Made by a program: the position numbers and the translations under genes
Source of the DNA: Alteromonas mediterranea DE
GTDB taxonomy: Bacteria > Pseudomonadota > Gammaproteobacteria > Enterobacterales > Alteromonadaceae
Assembly: GCF_000020585.3 (NCBI RefSeq)
Contig: NC_011138.3
Location: forward strand, 3,359,924 to 3,423,923
Direction: 5' to 3'
DNA: 64,000 nt
Part shown: positions 28,653 through 37,657 of the stretch, in pieces
Layout: the number at the start of each line of letters is the position of its first letter
How positions within the stretch are numbered: the first letter of the stretch is position 1
The notes under the pieces: model-generated
The model's database searches: none
Told to the model about the DNA's origin: nothing
The model's input: only the letters and a program-made list of their open reading frames with translations

Positions 28653-30014
28653 TTAGTCGCTGCTTTTAATGTCTTCCATGTGGTATTTGTCGATCAGCGA
28701 ATAAAGTGTTGGCCGGGTTACACCAAGTAATTCGGCGGTTTTCGACATGTTTTTTTCCGCTTTTTGATAGGCTTTGCGAATAGCGCGACTTTCGGCAATC
28801 TCTCTAACTTCACGCAGATTAAGAGTTTCAGGCTCATTTTGAGCATCAACCGGCATTAAGCCTAAGTCGTCAGGCTGAATAACGGTTCCTTCAGCCATAA
28901 TTACCGCTGATTTTAATTTGTTTTGCATCTCGCGAATATTGCCAGGCCATTTGTGTCCCAGCATAGCGTTCACTGCAGACTCAGAGAAGCTCTTTGCCTT
29001 TGCTTTAAACTCTTCTCTGTAAATATTGAGAAAGGTCCGAGCTAAGAGAATAATATCTTGGTCACGTTCACGAAGCGGTGGGATCAGGATCGGCATTTCC
29101 CCTACCCGATAATATAAATCTTCCCTGAAGGTTTCCTCTGCCACCATTTTTTGTAAATCCCGGTGAGTAGCACAGATTACCCGAATATCCACGGGTATTT
29201 CGTTACGCCCCCCAACCCGTTCTATAACCCGCTCTTGTAAAAAGCGAAGCATTTTAGCCTGAAGGCCAATGGGCATATCCCCAATTTCGTCTAAAAACAG
29301 GGTGCCGCCCTGCGCTGTTTCTATTTTACCGAGCGTGGTTTTATTAGCCCCCGTAAAGGCGCCTTTTTCATAACCAAACAGTTCACTTTCCAAAAGGTTT
29401 TCAGGGATAGATGCACAGTTAATAGCTACAAATGGCTTGTCTCTTCTTGGGCTATGTTCATGAATACTGCGCGCGAATACCTCTTTACCTGTGCCACTTT
29501 CGCCAAGTAAAAGGGTGCTAATGTCAGTGTTAGCAATTTTCTCTGCGCGACGTACGACTTTCTGAATGGCTTCGCTGTTACCGACTATGCGAGACATTCC
29601 CGAGCGGGTGCGAGCAAGAATACTATTTTCATGCTCTAACGTAGCTAGATTAAGCGCGCGGTGAACTAACAGCTTTATAGTGTCAGAATCTATGGGCTTT
29701 TGGTAAAAGTCATAGGCACCAAAATCTATCGCTTTAAGCGCATGCTGTTTGTCGTTATTGCCCGTTACAACAATAACTTTGGTACGCGGCGCTAATGAAA
29801 TGATGTCGTGAAGAATTCTCAACCCTTCAGACGCGTTTGCCGGGTCTGGTGGCAACCCCAAATCCAGGGTGACAACTTTAGGTTCAAAACGACGTAGCTG
29901 GGCTATGGCAGACGTATGATCATCAGCAAAAACAACATTGTAATCGGTAAGGCTCCATTTAAGCTGCTTTTGAATACCTAAATCATCGTCTACTACCAAA
30001 ATGGTATCGGTCAT
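28653..30014 (-). CDS. prsR: Sigma-54 response regulator PrsR (PEP-CTERM system)
   Basis: A 453-residue NtrC-type activator. The receiver domain has the phospho-acceptor Asp51 (VVTLDLGLPPD) and DDD at 9-11. The AAA+ domain has Walker A GESGTGKE, the sigma-54 contact loop GAFTGA and the arginine-rich GGRNEIPVD region. The C-terminal Fis-type HTH is NMSKTAELLGVTRPTLYSL. It is the pair of the sensor kinase immediately upstream (83-base gap), and that pairing with a multi-membrane kinase of the PrsK type supports the name. In XrtA/PEP-CTERM bacteria PrsR turns on exopolysaccharide genes from sigma-54 promoters; no target promoter is visible here. Confidence 0.85.
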   Translation of the reverse strand: MTDTILVVDDDLGIQKQLKWSLTDYNVVFADDHTSAIAQLRRFEPKVVTLDLGLPPDPANASEGLRILHDIISLAPRTKVIVVTGNNDKQHALKAIDFGAYDFYQKPIDSDTIKLLVHRALNLATLEHENSILARTRSGMSRIVGNSEAIQKVVRRAEKIANTDISTLLLGESGTGKEVFARSIHEHSPRRDKPFVAINCASIPENLLESELFGYEKGAFTGANKTTLGKIETAQGGTLFLDEIGDMPIGLQAKMLRFLQERVIERVGGRNEIPVDIRVICATHRDLQKMVAEETFREDLYYRVGEMPILIPPLRERDQDIILLARTFLNIYREEFKAKAKSFSESAVNAMLGHKWPGNIREMQNKLKSAVIMAEGTVIQPDDLGLMPVDAQNEPETLNLREVREIAESRAIRKAYQKAEKNMSKTAELLGVTRPTLYSLIDKYHMEDIKSSD

Positions 30015-30096
30015 TTCATCATCCTATTATTATACTTCATCCATTAAGGGCACGGGGACTGACCCGTGTCTACTACGGCCTTGTCACTGATAATCT

Positions 30097-32124
30097 CTAT
30101 CCTATCGGAAAATACAGCGTAAAACAGCTACCGCGACCAGGTTCACTTTGCACAGTCAGTTTACCACCAATTGATTCTATGTAGGTTTTCGCGTCATAGG
30201 CGCCAATTCCCATGCCAGCATTGCCTTTGGTGGTATCAAACGGTTTAAACAAACGCGTTTCAATAAACTCGTTATCCATGCCTATTCCGTTGTCTTCTAT
30301 CATGACGAGCTGCGTATTATCATCGGAATTACTTGTAATAACCACATCAACTTCACCGTCATCTGCGGTAGCCTGCTGAGCGTTACTGATAAGGTGATAA
30401 AGCACGTTTGCTACCTTTTCCCTATCCACCATCACAGCGCGCTCTCTGACAATATGTACAGAAGGAGTTGGGCTTAACCCCATACAGCGGTTTTCTACAA
30501 CATCATTGGCAATATCGGAAAGTAAAAACTCTGAATTCACGCCCTCTTCTACCGCTTTTTTATCTGTCAGCTGTTTGAGCATTTTCTCCATTCTCGCCTT
30601 GGTGTGCTCCAAGGTTTCGAACGTATCGTCGATAAATTCTGGGTTGTGTTTGTGTTGTTGAGCATTGGCTAAAATTAAATCAACCTGGGCCAGCACGTTC
30701 TTTAAGTCGTGCAAGACGAATGCAGACATACGGTTGAATGCAGCGAATTGAGCGTTCTCGGCTACCACCTGTGCAGCCTCGTGGTGCTGCATATACGTAC
30801 CCACCTGCTCCGATACCGCCGTTAAGTAGTCTTTAACTTCCCAATTTAGACTAATCTTTTCTTTATCTCCCGATGCAAGTACGGCGAAGCCCCATAACCC
30901 ACCGTCTTTCAAAAAAGGGACAAAAAGTTGATAGCCCCATTTTTTTAACGCCTCGCGGTCTAGATTGAGCCCCTCATAGTCAAAGGGCTTTACAAGATAA
31001 GCGTCTGTGTCAATTATCCAACCATTCTTGTCGCTGTAGTGGGCTAGTACATCAAGTGTCGTGTGAATATTGCCATTATTTGCAACAGGTGACGCTTCAG
31101 CCACACATTCGTAACCGTTTTGAGTCACTTTAAACAGCAACCCCGACTCGTATTGAATGGCATTCAGTACGCCAGTTAGACCCGCGTAATACACCTGTGG
31201 CGACGTATCTCCAGCGCGAGTAAGCCACTGAGTCAGCTTCACCCATTCAACGCGGTAATCAAATTGGTTGGCGAAAAAATGTTTGGTAATAAATATTTTA
31301 ATTTTTGTTCGAAAGGCATTCGACAAAAACACCGTTGCCAATAGGGCAAAAGACATCACCACCAGTATAATTTGAACCGTCGCGCCCCAGTTCCCCCCTA
31401 AATAGTTAATCGCGTATCCCACCACCGCCATCACAAACAAGTAGCCGCCTGCCACTAATAAAAGTGAGCTGTGTAGAACAACGTCTCGGGAGATAAATAT
31501 ATCGATTCCCCAATGGTGGATACGTCTGATAGAAATCACCAATAGCGGCATCAATAAAAAATAGATATAACCTCGCGCAGCGATATAGCCAATTTCTACC
31601 TGATTAACCATAGTTGCATTGGCGTAGGTAACAAACTCGAATAAGTTGGTAGCGCCAAGATAAATAATGAGAGGCTTAAACGCCCACTTCTCTCTGCCAG
31701 CTTGCCGGTAGACCACTTCTAGCAGCACCAGTACTTCTAAGGAAAGTACAATAAGTACTAGAAAGCTCCAGGCCGGATTTACCGCTAACAAGTAAGGAGT
31801 AAGAAGCGCAAAAAGAGCCGGCGCTACAATAATTAACGTAACCGGGCGTTTTAATACATCGGAAAAGCGATTAAAGCTACTTTGCAAACAGCCCGCTAAA
31901 AACAATAGCCACACTAGCTGTTTAAGCACATCTGCACTTAACAACCAACTAAGCGAGATGGGCCCGAAAAGAGAGGTTATCAGGCTGGTGGACCACAGCG
32001 TTGTAGCGGCCGTGGCCAGCACCAAAAGATGCTTGGCCACGCCAGGCTTTCGTACCGTAAATAACAATAATAAAAGGGCTAAGTGCGCCAGACTATTTAA
32101 CCCATAGCCTATATCTGAAATCAT
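30097..32124 (-). CDS. prsK: Membrane histidine kinase PrsK (PEP-CTERM system)
   Basis: A 675-residue sensor kinase. The N-terminal half has about eight to nine membrane helices (residues ~5-280), followed by a GAF-like domain (about 290-430), the histidine box FVLHDLKNVLAQVDLIL (about 468-485) and a HATPase domain with NAQQATADDG (N box), DNGIGMD (G1) and GMGIGAYDAKTYIE (G2). This order and the HDLKN box are typical of PrsK, described with exosortase XrtA loci. No exosortase or PEP-CTERM protein is in the window. It probably forms an operon with prsR. Confidence 0.85.
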   Translation of the reverse strand: MISDIGYGLNSLAHLALLLLLFTVRKPGVAKHLLVLATAATTLWSTSLITSLFGPISLSWLLSADVLKQLVWLLFLAGCLQSSFNRFSDVLKRPVTLIIVAPALFALLTPYLLAVNPAWSFLVLIVLSLEVLVLLEVVYRQAGREKWAFKPLIIYLGATNLFEFVTYANATMVNQVEIGYIAARGYIYFLLMPLLVISIRRIHHWGIDIFISRDVVLHSSLLLVAGGYLFVMAVVGYAINYLGGNWGATVQIILVVMSFALLATVFLSNAFRTKIKIFITKHFFANQFDYRVEWVKLTQWLTRAGDTSPQVYYAGLTGVLNAIQYESGLLFKVTQNGYECVAEASPVANNGNIHTTLDVLAHYSDKNGWIIDTDAYLVKPFDYEGLNLDREALKKWGYQLFVPFLKDGGLWGFAVLASGDKEKISLNWEVKDYLTAVSEQVGTYMQHHEAAQVVAENAQFAAFNRMSAFVLHDLKNVLAQVDLILANAQQHKHNPEFIDDTFETLEHTKARMEKMLKQLTDKKAVEEGVNSEFLLSDIANDVVENRCMGLSPTPSVHIVRERAVMVDREKVANVLYHLISNAQQATADDGEVDVVITSNSDDNTQLVMIEDNGIGMDNEFIETRLFKPFDTTKGNAGMGIGAYDAKTYIESIGGKLTVQSEPGRGSCFTLYFPIG

Positions 32125-32238
32125 CCTTTTATCTCACCCTTATTATCATTGTTATGAGAACTACAACAGCAGCCGCGCGCACCGTCTCTGTATTCATTGC
32201 ACCCGATAACGCGCAGAACTTCCCTTTACGCTAGTTGA

Positions 32239-33363
32239 TTACCTTTTACGGATAACCAACGATCCAATTGAGTAGCCAGCGCCGAACGAACAAAGCACAC
32301 CCACATCGCCGCTAACCAAATCTTCGTGATTTAAGCCAAAAGCAATAACAGAACCTGCAGACGCGGTATTGGCAAACTCATCTAACACGATAGGTGCTTC
32401 AGTACGGTCTGCGTCTCGACCTAGCAACCTTTTGCAGATTAAGGTGTTCATATTAATATTCGCTTGGTGTAGCCACCAGCGTTTCACACCCTCAGGGGTA
32501 AGATCATGACTTGCCAAATGCGCTTCTATATGTGCTGCAGCCATAGGGCATACTTCTTTAAACACCTTTCGCCCAGCTTGATGGAACAGCTTGTCAGGTC
32601 CGTAGGGGTCAACATCTTCTGCGCGGGTCATGTAACCAAAATTTGACCGGATGTTGTTGGAAAACTTGGTCAGCGCTTTGGTGCTTAGCACATCGTAAAC
32701 GTGCTCGCTTTTAGCGGTTTCAGCTAGCTCCAATACGGTAGCCGTTGCGACGTCGCCAAAAATGAAGTGGCTGTCGCGATCTGTATAATTGATTTGTGGG
32801 GAAACTAGCTCAGGGTTGATAACCAATACCCGCGACGCATTTTTCGCACAAAGCATCTCGTAGGCCCGGTGCATACCGAAGGTGGCCGCTGAACAGGCTA
32901 CCAACATATCAAAGCCAAAACCTTCAATGTTTAACGCCTCTTGAACCTCAATGGCAATAGCAGGATAAGCGCGTTGCGTGTAAGCACACGATACAATTAC
33001 CGCGTCTATATCCGCTGCTTCTAGATTAGCCGATGCTAATGCTAGCTTAGCGGCTTCAACGGCAATTTCAGCTTGATGCGAAAGCTCATCATCGCCACGG
33101 GGGGAGATTTTCGGCTTCATTCGCTTAATATCAAGCGCACCCTCTTTTTGATAAATGTAGCGGCTTTTGATACCTGATGCCTTTTCAATAAACTCGGCAC
33201 TTGAGTAAGGCATCGCGGCGATTTCACCTGCGTCTATCTGGGCTTTATTGTCTTCGTTAAACGCATCAACGTAAGCGTTATAACTATCTACTAATTCTTC
33301 GTTCGTAACACTGTCTTTAGGGTGCCATACACCAACACCGCTAATCACAACTTGCTGAGACAT
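32239..33363 (-). CDS. Beta-ketoacyl-ACP synthase III family enzyme (FabH-like)
   Basis: A thiolase-fold condensing enzyme of about 374 residues. The catalytic triad is Cys in VACSAATFG, His in WWLHQANINM and Asn in EFANTASAGS. An insertion of about 50 residues near the N-terminus (EDNKAQIDAGEIAAMPYSSAEF) separates it from housekeeping FabH (about 317) and places it with longer FabH-like enzymes, such as the Pseudomonas PA3286 group that makes 3-ketoacyl-ACP from acyl-CoA. That subgroup call is from memory of architecture. The start at 33363 was preferred to an ATG six bases upstream because AGAG then has normal spacing. It has no acyl-carrier or fab gene nearby. Confidence 0.8.
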   Translation of the reverse strand: MSQQVVISGVGVWHPKDSVTNEELVDSYNAYVDAFNEDNKAQIDAGEIAAMPYSSAEFIEKASGIKSRYIYQKEGALDIKRMKPKISPRGDDELSHQAEIAVEAAKLALASANLEAADIDAVIVSCAYTQRAYPAIAIEVQEALNIEGFGFDMLVACSAATFGMHRAYEMLCAKNASRVLVINPELVSPQINYTDRDSHFIFGDVATATVLELAETAKSEHVYDVLSTKALTKFSNNIRSNFGYMTRAEDVDPYGPDKLFHQAGRKVFKEVCPMAAAHIEAHLASHDLTPEGVKRWWLHQANINMNTLICKRLLGRDADRTEAPIVLDEFANTASAGSVIAFGLNHEDLVSGDVGVLCSFGAGYSIGSLVIRKR

Positions 33364-33369
33364 AAGCAT

Positions 33370-33975
33370 TCTCTACTATTAGTTAATACCACACGTGTAT
33401 TGAGCATTGCGTTACTGTGTGTCCTGAACGCACTACTACTCGCGCAATTTACCGCTCTCTTACCTCCACAGGGGTAGCGACGGCGTTTTATGACCTATAG
33501 CTTACCTCAATCCTCTTTCAGTGTAACCATAGCTAACGTACCCAAACCCACTTTCAGCGGCATATCAGTACCTCAACAAAATTGACCTGACCAATAAAAC
33601 ACCAAAATGGGATTATTCAGTTTAAAATCTGTTTCCGTCAATTCTCCCCCCGCACTCTATTTCAAAATCAGTTCAAAATTCGCTACGCTAAAAACCTAAG
33701 AACATGAAAGTTAATACTTATTTAGATTGGCACACAATAAATAGGCAGAAAATACATTATCTTCCACCTCCCTTCCTCAACAAAATATTTACAAAAAAAT
33801 GACCTCCCCCCTGTTATTGGTTGACAAATTGGCAAGATAGAAATAGGGTTAAATTACAAAATTGGTAATAACAACAGTCATGAACTTATAGCAGCTTGCA
33901 AGTAAACGACTAGCTGATACCAATGGTGACAAGGTTGTATCGAACCTTTAGAAATTTAAAGAAGAGGAAAAGATA
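33370..33975. other. Intergenic region with an orphan promoter and operator-like palindrome
   Basis: No gene in about 600 bases. Near its end TTGACA (33821-33826), a 17-base spacer and TAGGGT (33844-33849) form a sigma-70 promoter pointing right. It is followed by ATTACAAAATTGGTAAT (33853-33869), whose five-base arms are complementary. ATTGGTAAT-type palindromes are typical of GntR-family sugar-acid regulators. The promoter now leads only into gene debris. Confidence 0.55.
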
Positions 33976-34068
33976 ATGTCTAAACCAGCTATTGGTTTCA
34001 TCGGGCTTGGCCTTATGGGCAATGGCGAACTACAATACAGAAATGTAGGGCAAGTTTATTCGTGGTAA
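33976..34068 (+). pseudogene. 5' stub of an NAD-binding hydroxyacid dehydrogenase gene
   Basis: After a good ribosome site (GAGG 8-9 bases upstream) the ATG at 33976 opens MSKPAIGFIGLGLMGNG. This is the dinucleotide-binding start of the 3-hydroxyisobutyrate dehydrogenase / tartronate semialdehyde reductase family (GxGxxG). The similarity stops after about 17 residues. Unrelated codons follow to TAA at 34066-34068. About 270 residues are missing, so this is a deletion stub. Confidence 0.75.
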
Positions 34069-34402
34069 CTTTGGCGTACGCGTTGTAAATACTGAGGTTA
34101 CGTCTATTGGTTTTAGAAGCGCTTTTGAAGTTATTGAAGGTGAGCTTGGTACGTTAACGCTAGTTGAAGACGATTCGATTGTAGAGCGTATTGAAGGCGG
34201 TGGCAGCTACACTGAAGTCCTACCAAGCGCAAACTTTGTTATGGATTACAGTGATGACATTTTATTGCGTGCGGGTATTTATCGCGGTATGTCACGCGCA
34301 GACCCGTCAGACTTGGGTTACAGCCGCACATTCCAAACTGATGACGAGGTTGCCCCTACCACTATCTCAGACTTAATTGTAGGCGTTACCGCTAAGTACT
34401 AA
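34049..34402 (+). pseudogene. Internal fragment of a TonB-dependent receptor gene
   Basis: A frame without a start, open for about 117 codons to TAA 34400-34402. It encodes FIRGNFGVRVVNTEV, then ANFVMDYSDDILLRAGIYRG and MSRADPSDLGYSRTF, matching the later barrel strands of large TonB-dependent receptors (GNFGVR..T, LR......SRP.P pattern). The plug domain, the N-terminal barrel and the usual strands after VGVTA are missing. It is joined to the dehydrogenase stub near 34030-34055. Truncated at one or both ends. Confidence 0.7.
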
Positions 34403-34419
34403 TAAAACGTACAAACAAT

Positions 34420-34438
34420 GCCTCGGCAATGCTGAGGC
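34420..34438 (+). terminator. Weak hairpin after the receptor fragment
   Basis: GCCTCGGC / GCTGAGGC (one G-U pair) with a three-base loop, followed by GTTTGTG. It is a probable terminator left from the lost receptor gene. Confidence 0.5.
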
Positions 34439-34457
34439 GTTTGTGAAAAGCCAATAA

Positions 34458-34483
34458 AAAACCCGCTTCATGAAGCGGGTTTT
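34458..34483 (-). terminator. Terminator of the collagen-like lipoprotein gene
   Basis: A 12-bp perfect stem AAAACCCGCTTC with a two-base formal loop (four after fraying). A-rich and T-rich sides make it bidirectional. It lies just after the stop at 34506. Confidence 0.82.
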
Positions 34484-34505
34484 CTTATCTCGTTTAAGCG
34501 ACAAG

Positions 34506-36308
34506 TTATAGTTGGTTGATTTGCCAAACGGTTACTGTACCGCTTACTTCATTACCTACCACTAACAGCGGCACACCACTAGGGCTGTCTTCTGCGCTGA
34601 CAAATACCAGGCTCTCAGGAGCAAGGTCGCCAATCACGTCATCAGCAGTTAGGCCTTCTGTAAGGTCACGATTAATCACATACTCTGCAAACTGAACGTC
34701 GTAGGGGTTGGTGACGTCATAGACGAAAATACCGCCCATGCGCTCTGTACCGATGAACGCATAAGTGCGATCGCCAATTTGGCCCACGGTGAGTGCTTCT
34801 GGCTCTGGTCCTTTATTCTCAGAGCGAGAATCGCCTTCGTTTTCATCATCACCGTTATTAAACTGCGCACCATGCACAGAAGCCGTAATACGCTCGAAGT
34901 CATCACCTGAATCATAAACAACTAAACCGTTTTGATCCCAAATGGTAAATGAACGGGCACCGTATGCGTACGCGGCGTCATACTCGCCATTGCCATCCGC
35001 ATCACCCATGGCTGAAGTAACGCGTAAATTATCTGCTTCGCCAGTAGCTTGAAGCATAGCTAACTCAGAATTTGCAGCAGCCGTCAGGTCTTCTACTTTG
35101 ACTTCGTCGGTGTAAGCTAAACAACCATCATCTTCATCGAAGTCTACGCCACCCGCTGCCGTGCAGGCTGCTTCGTCTGCCGCGTCAAAGAAATACTCTC
35201 GTGCGTCACCTTCATTAGCCGTCACAATAAACGTAGCATCTTTCCACGTGAAGTTAGCGATGGTATCCGGTTGATATACACCGTAAAGCCCAGTGTATTG
35301 ACCAAAACTAACCGAACCGTCTTCTTGTATGTCGATATTAAGGCCGGCCCACGTCTTCGTGCCCAACCCTACAACATCTATCGTTAGCTCTTCTAAATCT
35401 AAAATAGCAAGGCCGTTGTTTTCCTGAAGGCTGATATAAGCCACATCGTTGGTTGCTGTAATGTACTCAGGCTCAAGGTCTTTAGCGACAGATGAGGTAA
35501 TAGCAGTGCCATTGATTGTGCGCCCTGCTGGGTTAGGGAACATCATGCCCTGAGCCATCAAGTCGGCTTCGCTGCCGTTTAGCGCACTAAAGCCCACGGT
35601 AGTGCCAGTTTCTTCAGGCTCACCGCTTGCAAGAATATTAATAACAGAAACTGAACCTTCAGGGTCGACGGTGTAATCGTCAGATGGCTCACCTTCGTTT
35701 GCAACCAATACCTTTCCGCCGTCTGGCGTGAAGGTAACCATATCAGGTAATGCACCAACTTCTACCGAATCTAGGAAGGCAGGTGCTGAACTGTCTAGCC
35801 CGTTGTAAAACAGTACAAAACCATTATCTGTTTTAACAGCGGCGGGTACCGCCACCGCCATAAGGTCACCGCTTATGGCAATACTGGTAAGGCTACCAAG
35901 CGCTACACCATTGATATCTGCTGGCAGTGCAATAGTGGTAGGCGTAAGCGAAGTGGTGTTAATTGGGTCTGCCATAGTGGCTGAACTCACACCAGACGCG
36001 TCGATGATAGCTATGGTATTGGTTTCACCATTGGTTGCATAAATCGTGCTGGTTTCAGCATGGTACTGAACAATTTCAGCAGCCGTTTGATTACCTAAAA
36101 ATGCGCGACCAACAATGTCCATAGCAATACCGATTGATGCATCGGTACCATCGCTACCGTCTGTACCGGGTTCACCCTGCTCACCTTGTGGCCCTTGTGC
36201 ACCGGTCTCCCCTTGCGCTCCATCGTCGCCGTCAAGGCCACATCCCGTAAGTGCCGCTGAAACTAAAAATGCGAGTAATCCATATTTAAACTTATTACGC
36301 ACTGCCAT
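34506..36308 (-). CDS. Choice-of-anchor I lipoprotein with collagen-like repeats
   Basis: A 600-residue secreted protein. The lipobox LTGC puts the modified Cys near residue 23. About nine Gly-X-Y triplets (GAQGETGAQGPQGEQGEPG and on) follow at about residues 31-57. The rest is a large beta-propeller-like domain with the family landmarks VANEGEPSDDY, VTANEGDAREY, TSAMGDADGNGEYD and GPEPEALTVGQIGDR of the choice-of-anchor I family. That family is often annotated as alkaline phosphatase-like without proof of activity. The collagen-like stretch would form a short stalk. AGGA lies 6 bases before ATG. Monocistronic by its terminator. Confidence 0.85.
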   Translation of the reverse strand: MAVRNKFKYGLLAFLVSAALTGCGLDGDDGAQGETGAQGPQGEQGEPGTDGSDGTDASIGIAMDIVGRAFLGNQTAAEIVQYHAETSTIYATNGETNTIAIIDASGVSSATMADPINTTSLTPTTIALPADINGVALGSLTSIAISGDLMAVAVPAAVKTDNGFVLFYNGLDSSAPAFLDSVEVGALPDMVTFTPDGGKVLVANEGEPSDDYTVDPEGSVSVINILASGEPEETGTTVGFSALNGSEADLMAQGMMFPNPAGRTINGTAITSSVAKDLEPEYITATNDVAYISLQENNGLAILDLEELTIDVVGLGTKTWAGLNIDIQEDGSVSFGQYTGLYGVYQPDTIANFTWKDATFIVTANEGDAREYFFDAADEAACTAAGGVDFDEDDGCLAYTDEVKVEDLTAAANSELAMLQATGEADNLRVTSAMGDADGNGEYDAAYAYGARSFTIWDQNGLVVYDSGDDFERITASVHGAQFNNGDDENEGDSRSENKGPEPEALTVGQIGDRTYAFIGTERMGGIFVYDVTNPYDVQFAEYVINRDLTEGLTADDVIGDLAPESLVFVSAEDSPSGVPLLVVGNEVSGTVTVWQINQL

Positions 36309-36759
36309 TTGATTTCCTTTTTATTTGTATTTTTGTCGTACGTTACGAGGTTTCAGAAATCTCAGAGTTTTCCATTTCTTCCTGAGAAAAGTATTAGGGA
36401 AAACGGTGATTTCACGAACTAGTACACCAGAAAATTTATGTAACTTCTATGTATAAATTAGAATCAGTTTATGACACAAATATTAAATAGGCAAAGGTGG
36501 GTAACTTTTCTATAACACAGACAAGTATTTAAGCCATACTCGCCTAATTGTAACCACACATTTCAAATAATCGTGTTAGCGCTCTACTGTCTAAAATTTA
36601 AAGGAAAAAAGTAAGACGTCTACCGCAAAGGTATAGTTTTATTTATAAGCACTATCTGATACTAATATCGCCATATAAACGTACCACCTAAACAACATAG
36701 CGTTTTTTTGCAGGGTTTACTGCGTGTACTATTAAGTTTGGCTATTAAAAGGATTAACC
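36309..36759. other. Divergent intergenic region, no gene seen
   Basis: 451 AT-rich bases between the divergent lipoprotein and M48 protease genes. They presumably hold both promoters, but I could not pick convincing -35/-10 pairs. No open frame with a ribosome site and no clear repeat was found. Confidence 0.6.
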
Positions 36760-37557
36760 ATGAAATTGAAATTCACAGCCTCGGCAGTGATGGCAGCAGC
36801 GCTCACGTTAACAGCTTGCGCAACCTCACCGACGGGAAGAAACCAAGTACTACTTTATTCTGAAAGCCAATTGGCGCAAATGGGCGATCAAGCTTTCACA
36901 GGTATGAAAGAAGAGTTAAAAATTTCAAATAAGGCCGTGCAAAACTCTTACGTAGAATGCGTTGCAAACGCGATTACCGCGCAAGTTCCGGCGAGTGTTT
37001 TTAACGGGCAATGGGAAGTCGTTGTTTTTGATGATGAACAAGTGAACGCGTTCGCACTGCCTGGCGGTAAAATTGGCGTGTACACCGGGTTGTTGAAAGT
37101 CGCTGAGAATCAGCATCAACTTGCCGCGGTTATTGGTCACGAAGTAGGCCACGTTATCGCTGAGCACGGTAACGAACGTATGTCTCAATCTACCCTAATA
37201 AACGTGGGCAGCCAAGCTGTTGGCCAAGTGCTTGCGGCGAACGAAGTCCCCCAATCTGGCCCGATAATGGCGGCGATAGGCTTAGGTGTTCAAGTTGGTG
37301 TTCAACTTCCTTTTAGCAGGACTCATGAATCGGAAGCAGACGTTATCGGTTTACAACTCATGGCAAAATCGGGGTTTGACCCAAGACAATCTGTTAACTT
37401 GTGGCAGAATATGGATGCAGCGAGTAGCGGCGACCGCCCTATGGAACTCTTATCCACTCACCCCGCGCCACAAACCCGTATAGATAACTTGCAAGCAAAT
37501 ATGCCTGACGCGTACGCCGATTATCAAGCAACGGCGTATAGACCAAACTGCCGATAG
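36760..37557 (+). CDS. M48-family metalloprotease lipoprotein
   Basis: A 265-residue periplasmic zinc peptidase anchored as a lipoprotein (lipobox LTACAT, Cys near residue 19). The zinc motif is HEVGH in AVIGHEVGHVIAEHGNERMS (about residues 127-131). The third ligand is the Glu in RTHESEADVIGLQLMAKSGFDP. The overall pattern matches LoiP/YcaL-type outer-membrane quality-control proteases. AAGGA lies 6 bases before ATG, and the gene ends at a strong terminator. Confidence 0.9.
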   Translation: MKLKFTASAVMAAALTLTACATSPTGRNQVLLYSESQLAQMGDQAFTGMKEELKISNKAVQNSYVECVANAITAQVPASVFNGQWEVVVFDDEQVNAFALPGGKIGVYTGLLKVAENQHQLAAVIGHEVGHVIAEHGNERMSQSTLINVGSQAVGQVLAANEVPQSGPIMAAIGLGVQVGVQLPFSRTHESEADVIGLQLMAKSGFDPRQSVNLWQNMDAASSGDRPMELLSTHPAPQTRIDNLQANMPDAYADYQATAYRPNCR

Positions 37558-37607
37558 GTTGAATACACTTACGCGATATTGACTCTTCAATTCGCTTTTT
37601 ACACGCA

Positions 37608-37639
37608 AAAAAAACGCTGCAAATTAGCAGCGTTTTTTT
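37608..37639. terminator. Bidirectional terminator between the M48 protease and mscS
   Basis: A 13-bp perfect stem (seven A-T pairs plus CGCTGC) with a six-base loop and A/T runs on both sides, placed between the convergent genes. Confidence 0.88.
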
Positions 37640-37657
37640 CGTGATAGAAACAAGCGA

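Noticed and set aside
36460-36500. Pho-box-like TGTCATAAACTGAT upstream of the choice-of-anchor protein
   Set aside because: Only one half resembles the PhoB repeat; the second half does not match well enough.
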